Below are positions 40,676 to 48,920 of a DNA stretch of 48,920 nucleotides, in pieces. Source of the DNA: Euryarchaeota archaeon UBA28 (GTDB taxonomy: Archaea; Thermoplasmatota; Poseidoniia; Poseidoniales; Thalassarchaeaceae); contig DANW01000013.1 of the NCBI GenBank assembly GCA_002501605.1, positions 1 to 48,920 on the forward strand, written 5' to 3'. The notes under the pieces were generated by a model. The model was not told the origin of the DNA. It did no database searches and saw only the letters and a list, made by a program, of their open reading frames with translations. Every line of letters begins with the position of its first letter. The first letter of the stretch is position 1. The translations under genes were made by a program, and so were the position numbers.

Positions 40676-43600
40676 ATGCAGGGAGGACCGAGGTGGTTCC
40701 CATTACTTGTCGTGGCCTCCATGCTGGCGAGCGTTTCGGGAGGAGGTATGGCCGCTGGCCAGGAACTGGCCTCCGATGAAAATGCATGCCTGGACGTCTG
40801 CATAAATGAAGTGATGACGAACGCTGATGGTCCGGATCAAGGGATTTTCCCGCAGGGTGAATGGGTTGAGCTATACAATTCTGGATCCGAAGGAGTCAGT
40901 CTTGAAGGATGGGCGATAGTGGACATAGGCGGATGGTATCATCCAATTAATGAACAAACCTGGGTCGGTTTCGAAGACCTTGATTCGCCATTCATTCTAG
41001 AGCCGGGCGAGTTTGCAGTAATTGCGGAGAATGAAATCGGGACACTTAGGCTAAATAACGGCGGCGAGACGATTTTTCTTAGAGACTCAGAGGACATGAC
41101 GATTGATGAGATTGAGACAGGAGTTGCTTCAAATGGCGTATCCAAAATTGCAGATTCCACAAACAATGGCGGAGTATGGGTGGATTCCGAAACGCCGAGT
41201 CCTGGATATCACAATCCTGGCAACAATGGGGGAGGGGGGCCGATTGACGTCCAGATCTCATGGTGGGATGGAGATTATGATGTAAAATTCACAAGAATTA
41301 TGCCGGGGGAGGTGCCGGGAAGAAGCAATGATTGGTTCGAAATAAGTAACACGGGAGACTTTGAAGTTGATATCTCTGGTTGGAACGTAACCAAGATGGG
41401 GCCATCGGGGCCATTCCACTCAACTATACTTTCATTGCAAATACCCCCTCAATCATCGGTGGTAATCTCGGAGAATCCATACAACCTTTTTCTTGATGGG
41501 GGGATTGAAGCGCTGGATGCCAATCAAGTTCTAAGTGCCCCTCCGTGGCTTGTAAATTCAGGAGGATCTTTGATTCTGTATGAGCCCAATGGAACTGCGG
41601 TGGATTCAGTCGTGTATGGAGGGGGCATAGCAGAAATAGACGGATGGGAGGGCCCTGCGATATCTGTCCCAGGAGACGGGTCTCCTGGACTTATCCTAAT
41701 CAGGGGATTGGGATGTGGGGACTATCCAGATACAGACTCTGGCTCGGATTGGGAATCTAGGTGGGTAAGAATTGGTGCTTCTACGTTCTGTGATGGGGGA
41801 GAGTTTTCTACTGAAGATGGCTCTAGGGCGCTGGCATCTATTGGCCCTGATACGGCTTTCAGTGATCTTATTCAGTGGATAGGGTCGGCAGAAGATGATA
41901 TTCACTTGCATGTTTATCAATTTATGAGCCCTGATTTAACGAATGCACTAATTTCGGCAATCGAGAGAGGCGTGGATGTAACCCTGTTGCTTGAGGAGGG
42001 GATTCTAGATGGATCTTCTACAGTGGACAATCAAAGGGGACATGCCCAAGCGATCCATGATGCAGGTGGATTAGTTCTATGGATGGAGGACCCCTCAGAA
42101 ATCAGCTCACCTTACAGGTATATCCACAGCAAAGTGGGAGTAAAGGACTCGAAGAGTGTTTGGATATCATCTGGGAACTGGAAAGATACTAGTTTACCCC
42201 CCGATCGGATCGGCAACAGGGAGTGGTCCCTAATCTTAGATTCAGAGAATCTAGCTGACCTAGTTCTATCGAGAATGGCCTGGGACGAGAACCAAAACCA
42301 TTTGCATGTATCGGTACATCAATCTAGACATTCGCCCTCGAGCGATTGGGAAATGGGCACGAGCTCTCTGACATATGATATTTCTGAACCTGTATACCAC
42401 CAGGGTCCTTTCTCTGGCAAACTGGTTACCTGCCCCGATGACTGTGTAGATTCGATAGTAGAGATGATTTCCTCATCGGAAACCTCGATTGACCTGTCTG
42501 TACAATACCTAGATTTAGACTGGTATTGGGGGTTCGGGGATAACCCAATTATCGAGGCACTACATGATGCAGCAATTAGAGGAGTGGAGATTAGGCTAAT
42601 CCTAAACGGATTCTACGCGGAGTGGGATGAAGAGATTAGGAATACAATCCACATGTTTAACACCGAATGGAATGGTTCACAGGGACTCGATACAACAGCA
42701 CGGCTAATGTCCACATCGGATAATATAACCAAGCTACACAACAAAGGTGCGATAGTTGACGGTTCAAGTGTTCTAGTTGGGAGCATGAATTGGGGATCAA
42801 GTGCTGCTCTTAGAAACAGGGAGATGGGGATTCTCCTTCATGATCAATCTGTGGCCTCAAACTTCGCTGCGTCGTTCGAAGAAGATTGGTCCAGACTAGA
42901 TTCAAAAACCGACTCTGACGGAGACCTCATGCCTGACTATTGGGAAGATCTGTATGGTTTGAACCGGCACTCCGCCGCAGTAATTGGCACTGCCCTCAGC
43001 GAGCAATCAATGGACCCAGACTTGGATGGACTTGATAATTTGAATGAGTACCTTCTAGGAGGGGACCCTCTTGTTAGCGATACCGATGGTGACTGTATTC
43101 TAGACGGTAGTGAGCGCGACTTTGCTCAGAGTGTTCTTCGTTCTCCCAATATAGCGATGCTTTCCAGTGATGCCGACGAAAATGGGATACTTGACGGTAT
43201 CCAGTGGGGATGTGATGACTTCCCAACAGGAGGGGGCCCTCTGGAGAATAATACTACAGACGAGGGCAACACAACAATTGAGGAAGAGGAGGAGGACTCA
43301 GGATTCATCAACATTAGAGAAGACGCTATGTCCAGGCCCGGAGCTGGATTTTTGTTTGGATTGATTATACTATCTGTTTTTTCGCTAGCAGTTTCCGCAT
43401 GGATATCTTTCAGAAAGCCGGCTAACTCCACCGATGAGATACTAATTGATGACTCGGGATACAGATTCGATCAAACTGAAAATGAATTAGCCATCCTCAA
43501 AGGAACTAGCTTTGACAAAACATCTCCCGACTCCAGATCATTGACTAAGGGGAAGGACGATGGGGAACATGGCCGTATCGTCCTGGATGGTTTCGGTTTC

Positions 43601-43696
43601 GATAGGACTAAGACCACCAGAGACGAAATCCAATGGAGATTGGATTCAGGACAAACCATGGATGAGATAAGGGCTGATCTCAGCGAGGAAGAATGA
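40676..43696 (+). CDS. Surface phospholipase-D-family protein with two lamin-tail domains and C-terminal anchor
   Basis: The protein has 1006 residues. A signal peptide covers about 1-28. Two lamin-tail domains follow at about 38-165 (G-E-W-V-E-L-Y-N-S-G-S-E, L-E-G-W-A-I) and 205-330 (N-D-W-F-E-I-S-N-T-G-D, I-S-G-W-N-V). The phospholipase-D part has both HKD motifs: H484-x-K486-x4-D491 (I-H-S-K-V-G-V-K-D) with S-S-G-N-W after it, and H688-x-K690-x4-D695 (L-H-N-K-G-A-I-V-D) with V-G-S-M-N-W. An active phosphodiesterase is therefore expected; lipid or nucleic acid could be the substrate. Acidic D-x-D-x-D-G repeats (about 750-840) and a helix (about 889-913) lead to a cytoplasmic tail with three F-D-x-T motifs. 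Its stop overlaps the next start by 4 nt (ATGA). Confidence 0.88.
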   Translation: MQGGPRWFPLLVVASMLASVSGGGMAAGQELASDENACLDVCINEVMTNADGPDQGIFPQGEWVELYNSGSEGVSLEGWAIVDIGGWYHPINEQTWVGFEDLDSPFILEPGEFAVIAENEIGTLRLNNGGETIFLRDSEDMTIDEIETGVASNGVSKIADSTNNGGVWVDSETPSPGYHNPGNNGGGGPIDVQISWWDGDYDVKFTRIMPGEVPGRSNDWFEISNTGDFEVDISGWNVTKMGPSGPFHSTILSLQIPPQSSVVISENPYNLFLDGGIEALDANQVLSAPPWLVNSGGSLILYEPNGTAVDSVVYGGGIAEIDGWEGPAISVPGDGSPGLILIRGLGCGDYPDTDSGSDWESRWVRIGASTFCDGGEFSTEDGSRALASIGPDTAFSDLIQWIGSAEDDIHLHVYQFMSPDLTNALISAIERGVDVTLLLEEGILDGSSTVDNQRGHAQAIHDAGGLVLWMEDPSEISSPYRYIHSKVGVKDSKSVWISSGNWKDTSLPPDRIGNREWSLILDSENLADLVLSRMAWDENQNHLHVSVHQSRHSPSSDWEMGTSSLTYDISEPVYHQGPFSGKLVTCPDDCVDSIVEMISSSETSIDLSVQYLDLDWYWGFGDNPIIEALHDAAIRGVEIRLILNGFYAEWDEEIRNTIHMFNTEWNGSQGLDTTARLMSTSDNITKLHNKGAIVDGSSVLVGSMNWGSSAALRNREMGILLHDQSVASNFAASFEEDWSRLDSKTDSDGDLMPDYWEDLYGLNRHSAAVIGTALSEQSMDPDLDGLDNLNEYLLGGDPLVSDTDGDCILDGSERDFAQSVLRSPNIAMLSSDADENGILDGIQWGCDDFPTGGGPLENNTTDEGNTTIEEEEEDSGFINIREDAMSRPGAGFLFGLIILSVFSLAVSAWISFRKPANSTDEILIDDSGYRFDQTENELAILKGTSFDKTSPDSRSLTKGKDDGEHGRIVLDGFGFDRTKTTRDEIQWRLDSGQTMDEIRADLSEEE

Positions 43697-44970
43697 TGTC
43701 CGGAACGATTAGCGAATTTATTGATGGCGTAGTCGATGGTAGCTTATCTGACGAGGACGTGATTAGCTGGCTAGTTGGAGTTTACGAAGATGGCTTGCCT
43801 CAACTAGAGACCATTGAGCTCACAAGAAAAATGATGACATCCGGTAGAACCATTAGATGGGAGCCAGGAGAAACTTGTTTGGTCGATAAACACTCAACTG
43901 GTGGCGTAGGAGACAAGGTTTCAATTGTCTTGGCTCCTGCTTTGGCTGCGTGTGGGATGAAAGTCCCAATGATCTCTGGAAGAGGGCTGGGGCACACTGG
44001 TGGAACACTCGACAAGTTGGAGTCTATTCCAGGATTCAGGACCAACTTGAGCTTGGAGGAAATGCAAACGCAAATCAGGGAGATTGGCATAGCAATGGTG
44101 GGTCAAACAGAAGAGCTGGTTCCTGCAGATAAGAGGCTCTATTCTTTGAGGGACGTTACAGGAACTGTGGCTTCAGTGCCTCTAATAACCTCATCAATAG
44201 TATCCAAGAAGGGGGCAGAGGGCATATCCTCACTTGTATTGGATGTCAAATTCGGAAGGGGCGCATTCATGAAAGACATCGTGAAGGCTAGAGAGCTAGC
44301 AAATTCTCTGGTAGGGACTTCCAATGGATTAGGGATTTCGACCATCGCGGTTCTATCAACAATGGATTCGCCGATAGGGAACAGCGTAGGGAACTCTGTC
44401 GAAATCTTGGAAAGTGTTGAGGCGATGTGTGGCAGAGGGCCAGATGACCTTGAAGAGTTGGTCTGCGTTTTGGGGGGACTTCTTTTGGAATCTGAAGGAA
44501 TCTGTGAAGACTTCACCGATGGAGCTTCAATGATTCAAGATAGCTTGTATGATGGGGCCGCATTAGAAAAGTTTAGGCAAATGATTACTGCACAAGGAGG
44601 GGACTCCTCGATTCTAGAGACAGATGCATCGCTAATGAGAGGACTCGGCCTTCTTGATGGCGGATTGGAGTCAACAACTGTTCAGTTCGGCAAAGGGGGT
44701 TGGATTTCGGAGATTGATGCAATGCAAATTGCTGAAATTTGTCTCGAAGTTGGAGCGGGCCGACTTTCTAAGGGAGATACCATTGATCACCAGGTCGGAT
44801 TAATTATTGATGTACAAATAGGGGACTACGTTGAGCATGGGGATGACTTGGGCACTATATATCATCGTGGAGAAATCGGTTCGGGGATTACCGAAAAGTT
44901 GGTATCCTCAATAGGAATTACGGACTCTAAACCGCATTTTGGACCCAGGATTGTAGAGGTCGTAAAATGA
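43693..44970 (+). CDS. deoA: Pyrimidine-nucleoside/thymidine phosphorylase, bacterial-size type
   Basis: This cytoplasmic enzyme splits thymidine or uridine with phosphate into base and (deoxy)ribose 1-phosphate for salvage. The 425 residues carry D-K-H-S-T-G-G-V-G-D-K-V-S (K66-H67-S68), the phosphate-binding loop, and the family signature S-G-R-G-L-G-H-T-G-G-T-L-D-K-L-E at 95-110. The C-terminal domain (D-Y-V-E-H-G-D-D-L) is also present. Many archaea have instead a longer (about 500 residues) AMP phosphorylase with an extra N-terminal domain; this one lacks it and looks like the bacterial enzyme. The start ATG 43693 overlaps the PLD stop and follows GAGG. Its stop overlaps the next gene by 4 nt. 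Thymidine versus uridine preference cannot be read from sequence. Confidence 0.93.
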   Translation: MMSGTISEFIDGVVDGSLSDEDVISWLVGVYEDGLPQLETIELTRKMMTSGRTIRWEPGETCLVDKHSTGGVGDKVSIVLAPALAACGMKVPMISGRGLGHTGGTLDKLESIPGFRTNLSLEEMQTQIREIGIAMVGQTEELVPADKRLYSLRDVTGTVASVPLITSSIVSKKGAEGISSLVLDVKFGRGAFMKDIVKARELANSLVGTSNGLGISTIAVLSTMDSPIGNSVGNSVEILESVEAMCGRGPDDLEELVCVLGGLLLESEGICEDFTDGASMIQDSLYDGAALEKFRQMITAQGGDSSILETDASLMRGLGLLDGGLESTTVQFGKGGWISEIDAMQIAEICLEVGAGRLSKGDTIDHQVGLIIDVQIGDYVEHGDDLGTIYHRGEIGSGITEKLVSSIGITDSKPHFGPRIVEVVK

Positions 44971-46040
44971 GGTTGCGCCATATCGACAGAATAAGAGCAG
45001 TGGCAGTATTGTGCATGGTAGAAGTACACACAGCAGCCATACTTCCGCCAAAGGGAATGACAGTAGGTGACCCGGGTGCTTTCATAGCCGCGGCGTTCGG
45101 GGGTATGGCGGCTCCATTGTTCGTGATGATATCAGGATGGGGAATCCACAAGAGTGCAATTAGAAGGTCCTTAGAAGGACCTACAGGTTCCCCTGGGTGG
45201 GTCAATTGGATTGTTCCTAGGTTGGCCGTACTTGTTTTTTGCCAGTTTTTGGTGAATGTTCTTCTCAATGTCGAGAGGGGAGGGAGATTCGAATGGCATA
45301 CTCCCGGAGTATTGACGTTGCTCGCTTTTGCCTCTTTGGTGGCGCCGTTATTGGTAAGACTAACAATTCGTACTAGGACATCTCTTTTGTTGATGATGGC
45401 AGTTTCCCCAATAATCCTGGGAGACGCGTCGGGACTAGGCTGGACTTGGTGGGACAGGGTTTCATCAGAAGGATCGGCCGAGTGGATAGCGAGGCTCCTA
45501 TGGAATGGAACTTACCCCGTTGTGCCATGGATGTTCTACATCATCCTAGGTACATTGTTACATGATACTTCAGGGAATCGTATGATCCGCGAGAGATTCA
45601 TTGCAATAGGCATTGGAATGACTTTGATAACCATAATATTCTCATTTTTGAGAGGAATCCCATGGGCTCTTACCGAAGGAAATGCTGTATTGACTTTCTT
45701 CCCAGCCAGTACGGCTTTCCTAGTTGTTTCTGGCACATTCGCGCTCTTGGCCCATAGGATACTCGAAGGAGATGAGGTAGATGGTGGAGATCCATGGAAA
45801 GGAGATAGTCTGTCATTCCTCGAACCATTAGGAAGGGTTACTCTGACCGTCTATGTCGCTCACTTCGCTGTACTGGGAGCTGTCGCATTAGTCATGCAAG
45901 GTGAGCCTCGTCTCGAGTTTGCTCCATCATTTATCGCTACAATCGGACATACAATAATCTGGATACCAATCGCGATACTTCATCAGCGTCACTGTCCAAT
46001 TATTTGTTTTGAGGAGTTGTTGCGAAGAGTCAGCCATTGA
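44967..46040 (+). CDS. Multi-pass membrane acyltransferase-like protein (DUF1624/HGSNAT or DUF418 type)
   Basis: The 357-residue protein has about nine to ten predicted helices. It begins with R-H-I-D-R-I-R-A-V-A-V-L-C-M-V-E-V-H, matching the L-D-x-x-R-G-x-x-x-x-x-M-x-x-x-H opening of membrane acyltransferases related to heparan-glucosaminide N-acetyltransferase. The His at residue 21 is the expected catalytic or acyl-accepting residue. F-V-M-I-S-G-W-G-I follows in helix 3, and L-T-V-Y-V-A-H-F near the C terminus is also family-like. It may acetylate surface glycans or lipids at the membrane; the acceptor is unknown. It is the last gene of a three-gene set joined by ATGA overlaps and ends 4 bp before the convergent M60 gene. 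Confidence 0.78.
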   Translation: MRLRHIDRIRAVAVLCMVEVHTAAILPPKGMTVGDPGAFIAAAFGGMAAPLFVMISGWGIHKSAIRRSLEGPTGSPGWVNWIVPRLAVLVFCQFLVNVLLNVERGGRFEWHTPGVLTLLAFASLVAPLLVRLTIRTRTSLLLMMAVSPIILGDASGLGWTWWDRVSSEGSAEWIARLLWNGTYPVVPWMFYIILGTLLHDTSGNRMIRERFIAIGIGMTLITIIFSFLRGIPWALTEGNAVLTFFPASTAFLVVSGTFALLAHRILEGDEVDGGDPWKGDSLSFLEPLGRVTLTVYVAHFAVLGAVALVMQGEPRLEFAPSFIATIGHTIIWIPIAILHQRHCPIICFEELLRRVSH

Positions 46041-46044
46041 GAGA

Positions 46045-48920
46045 TTAATCCAGAAGATAATCTGTTGACCAGTTTATGGGGCCGAACCAAACTGATCCCT
46101 CTTCGTTTGTAGCCACGATTCTTCCGTAATATTCGGTACCACAACAGGCCAGCCCGGTAATGGTTCGTGAGTGATTACCAACTGTTGTACTGCCAAAACT
46201 AGCACTGCCTTCCCAGCCCGATGTCTGATTTCCCATATCCGCCCTCCCATAGTAGAACGTCAGAGTGGTATTCGTCCCATTGTCATAGGTATCCCATGAA
46301 ATTGTGACGGAGTTGGAATCTGAGGGGTCGTTGGAGGAGAGATTTCGGATAATGGCTGAGTAGGCATAGTACTCCCCGCGTAAGGGATCTTCTACCCATA
46401 CTGGGAGATGGGCCAAAGCATCGAATGTCTCCTGAGTGAGTGGGAATCCCCATGCTTGATGGTATGGAGCTAGATTGTATCCTGTGGAGTTTGAAATGTG
46501 GAGGACCCAATCATTGAATTCTTCTAAATCGTCTGACGGAACTTCATCGCCTGAAAGATTGTAGTAGATTCTTAATGCCTCGGTAATCGGACCCCATCCC
46601 CATTCTTCCTTGATGATTAGGTATGTATCCAGTGCTACCCATACTGACCAGTTTGCAATGTCTGGAGAATCTTCGAAGTAGCTCCTCATTCGCGATTCTC
46701 TTTGATCTGGGTTGATCGCTCTATGCCCCTCAACACCGACTAATTCCTCCATCAGGTAAACGCTAGCGAAATTGCAACTAGTCTCGGTTGCTCCTGGAAG
46801 AGTCGAAGGCATCCATTGGTGATTATGGCCAAGTTCGTGAAACATTCCCCAGTCCCCATTCTCAGACATGTAAGATACATTGACTACGTCGGGGACGCTG
46901 AGGTCATGAGCCATGAAAGGGTATCCAGAGTGCATCCATCCAGCTGAAATCTGGGCATCAAATACGGCCCTCTCTACTCTTGGCCATGGGAGGAAGCCGT
47001 AGAGTTCGTGCTCCATCTCCAGTGCTTCATCCCACCAGTTCATCAAATCGTCTGGATCTTCTAGATCTCTTATCTCATTGCTAGGCACTGTCAGGATAAA
47101 CTGATCACTGCCAATTTCCGCCCAAGGCGCAGGATCATGACGATGCTCTTGTAGCCATTGGGAAACATCTGTTTGGCCATGGATATAGGTCGGGGCCTTC
47201 ACAGCATTGGATATTGTGACTTGAAAATCACCCAATGTAGATCCAGGGGATATAGCGATGTATATCGGCCCTCCGAATGCATTGCCGACCTCCATGTATT
47301 GTTGATCAACATGCCACCATCGTACAATCTGGGGGTGGCGATGTAACTGACTTTTGTCCCACAAATTATCACTATGAGCACCCACGAGAACGTATGTATC
47401 CGAGTCGACTGCAATAGGGGGGAGTGTCACAGTAACCACCTCTCCCGGCGCGGCATACAATCCAGTGGTCATTCTGATATGGGATCTAGCCTGAGAGTAG
47501 CCGAAGTTACTGGGCAGGCCACTCTGATTTCCGTTGATTTCAACCGTTCGAGATATTCTAGTGGCGTTAGCTGGAACCTCCCCTGGGAATTCAACATGGC
47601 TTGGATGAGAGGGTAATTCGTCGGCTGGAAGATTTTGTGTTAGTGCGGCTTCGACTCTCAACAACGTATCTGCCACTGGATCCTCCCCCATGTTATGGCC
47701 CACGTCCTGCCAAAGGGTACCATATTCAATGACTGACCAACCTGTGACGTTGACCACCTCCCTGAGCGGTGACCAGAACTCAGTGAAGTCCAGAGTCACC
47801 ACGTCCGTGCAAACAGATAGGATCTCATCTGCAACAGCGGCATCTTCAATAGAGAGGGAATGATTGTTTATCCTATCACCTCTTATCGCCTTGATTGCCG
47901 CATGAGGAGTAGATAATTCATGTGGGAAATTAGACAAATCGACACTATTGTAGCCCCATGCGTTAGAAACGAATAGACCAGTTGTTTTGGCAATCTTATT
48001 GCCGGGATAGTTATGCCCTAAACCTGTATTTGAGTAAGACCAATACCAGGCATGCCCCCCCATGATAAGGCCACCTCCATTCAGCATGAAATCGACCAAG
48101 GCCTGATTATCTTGGTCATCATGCCCGTTCCAGAACTCATCCAGCAAGCAATCCAAGCCAGAGAGATCTGCAGGCGTCACAGATAGGTGAACAGTGTGGC
48201 CTTCAGCGTTTAGCTCGTCCTCAAAGTCATCGAATCCGGCCCCATAAGAAAGACCAACATTTGCATTCTCCCCACAGGCCCACTCAACGGCACGTAGGGA
48301 AAACTCAGTCTCCTCCTCTCCATGCCCATCGACCCAACTCTCGTGGCCATATCCGAGCATCTTACCCCGACCGACGTGACTGGCAGAGATAACCGGAATA
48401 TTAGTGCCATATCCGCCTTCCGCGAATCCGACAGGGAATGAGAACTCTCCAATAGGAATTATGGGAGAAGGCCATCCTCCCCATTTAGTCTCACCGATAC
48501 CCCTCAGTAAGTCGGATTGGTCTGCTTGAAGATCATGAACCGCGATCCAGATCATTAGCTCTGACGAGCCTCCCGAGTTGTTTGCCCAGATAGTATATCT
48601 CATCCATTCTGTCCTCTCTGTTGGAGTGCCCAAAATATCCCCTGAATGCAGTGACAACCCCGCTGGAAGTTCTGGATAAATCTCCCATGTTTCAATATCG
48701 GGGCCGTCATTTTTTACCGGGATGTTAATACTTTGATTAGAACGAAGCGCGAATTGATCACTGTACCAAGATATTTCCCCCGGAGGAGGGCTAAGGATAG
48801 TTAATTCCAGAGTTGTGTATGCTGAGCCTCCTGAATTATTCGCCCATATGGTATGATTTGATTGTCCTAAAAATCTGACTATTCCGGAGATGAAGCCATC
48901 CTCTGAGATTTCCAATTCAC
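46045..48920 (-). CDS. M60-like (enhancin/TCAF-type) metallopeptidase, 5' end beyond the window
   Basis: The frame is open to the right edge, and the visible part (956 residues counted from 48915) starts inside an Ig-like repeat, so the N terminus is missing. Two repeats carry the shared motif Y/H-T-I-W-A-N-N-S-G-G-S (about 20 and 108). A glutamine-amidotransferase-like domain follows at about 145-420 with G-G-G-L-I-M-G-G-H-A-W-Y-W. The M60 domain holds zinc motif H693-E-L-G-H697 and a downstream Glu (E711 in T-E-T-S-C-N), so it should be active. A fibronectin-III-like domain (about 860-950) ends the protein; there is no C-terminal anchor. M60 peptidases of gut bacteria and viruses cut mucin-like glycoproteins. 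Marine glycoproteins are a plausible target here. The same GAT-M60 order occurs in animal TCAF proteins. Confidence 0.85.
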   Translation of the reverse strand, partial: ELEISEDGFISGIVRFLGQSNHTIWANNSGGSAYTTLELTILSPPPGEISWYSDQFALRSNQSINIPVKNDGPDIETWEIYPELPAGLSLHSGDILGTPTERTEWMRYTIWANNSGGSSELMIWIAVHDLQADQSDLLRGIGETKWGGWPSPIIPIGEFSFPVGFAEGGYGTNIPVISASHVGRGKMLGYGHESWVDGHGEEETEFSLRAVEWACGENANVGLSYGAGFDDFEDELNAEGHTVHLSVTPADLSGLDCLLDEFWNGHDDQDNQALVDFMLNGGGLIMGGHAWYWSYSNTGLGHNYPGNKIAKTTGLFVSNAWGYNSVDLSNFPHELSTPHAAIKAIRGDRINNHSLSIEDAAVADEILSVCTDVVTLDFTEFWSPLREVVNVTGWSVIEYGTLWQDVGHNMGEDPVADTLLRVEAALTQNLPADELPSHPSHVEFPGEVPANATRISRTVEINGNQSGLPSNFGYSQARSHIRMTTGLYAAPGEVVTVTLPPIAVDSDTYVLVGAHSDNLWDKSQLHRHPQIVRWWHVDQQYMEVGNAFGGPIYIAISPGSTLGDFQVTISNAVKAPTYIHGQTDVSQWLQEHRHDPAPWAEIGSDQFILTVPSNEIRDLEDPDDLMNWWDEALEMEHELYGFLPWPRVERAVFDAQISAGWMHSGYPFMAHDLSVPDVVNVSYMSENGDWGMFHELGHNHQWMPSTLPGATETSCNFASVYLMEELVGVEGHRAINPDQRESRMRSYFEDSPDIANWSVWVALDTYLIIKEEWGWGPITEALRIYYNLSGDEVPSDDLEEFNDWVLHISNSTGYNLAPYHQAWGFPLTQETFDALAHLPVWVEDPLRGEYYAYSAIIRNLSSNDPSDSNSVTISWDTYDNGTNTTLTFYYGRADMGNQTSGWEGSASFGSTTVGNHSRTITGLACCGTEYYGRIVATNEEGSVWFGPINWSTDYLLD

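Overview
The window most likely comes from a planktonic marine archaeon of the Thermoplasmatota, probably Marine Group II (Poseidoniales) or a close relative. This is inferred from gene content only. The archaeal signs are a CDP-archaeol synthase-like gene, an AglB/STT3 oligosaccharyltransferase, a tRNA with its CCA encoded, and TATA-type promoter elements about 26 nt before several start codons. The very large secreted proteins with thrombospondin-type-3-like acidic repeats and Ig-like repeats, at moderate GC, are typical of Poseidoniales. No rRNA, CRISPR array, insertion sequence or integrase was seen. No stretch longer than 300 bases lacks a gene. The longest gap is 6816-7007.

Layout. At 1-158 (-) lies the 5' part of a pyroglutamyl-peptidase gene cut by the window edge, then a small two-helix membrane protein (244-570 +). 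On the minus strand are an unknown acidic protein (572-1045) and a 1912-residue secreted repeat protein with a beta-propeller inside (1077-6815). An MBL-fold hydrolase (7008-7805 +) abuts, stop to stop, a wHTH-STAND-TPR regulator (7806-10334 -). Upstream of it on the same strand are a membrane-anchored beta-helix/Ig protein (10394-14623), a membrane-anchored subtilase (14697-15929), a 3172-residue AglB fusion (15967-25485), purD (25586-26863) and carS (26906-27616).

Divergently transcribed are a type I membrane protein (27706-29445), a CobW/COG0523 GTPase with an extra C-terminal domain (29546-30733) and a CCCG ferredoxin-like protein (30764-31126). They converge on pirin (31123-32010 -), two envelope proteins (32097-33338 and 33416-34369, -) and a tRNA with anticodon CAU (34451-34527 -). 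The plus strand then carries a membrane-anchored OB-repeat protein, a TctA-type permease, a CD36-family homologue (37933-40581), a lamin-tail/phospholipase-D surface protein, a thymidine phosphorylase and a membrane acyltransferase. The last three overlap by 4 nt and form an operon. The right end is an incomplete gene (46045-48920 -) for an M60 metallopeptidase built like animal TCAF proteins.

How it fits together. Much of the window encodes the cell surface: lipid head-group precursor (CarS), N-glycosylation (AglB), surface proteolysis (S8, M60), adhesion or ligand binding (CD36-like, beta-helix, TSP3 repeats, LTD-PLD) and uptake (TctA-like). The strongest candidates for something undescribed are the archaeal CD36 homologue and the AglB fusion. 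The fusion has about 10 extra N-terminal membrane helices and about 1,700 residues of outer beta-domains around an intact catalytic core.
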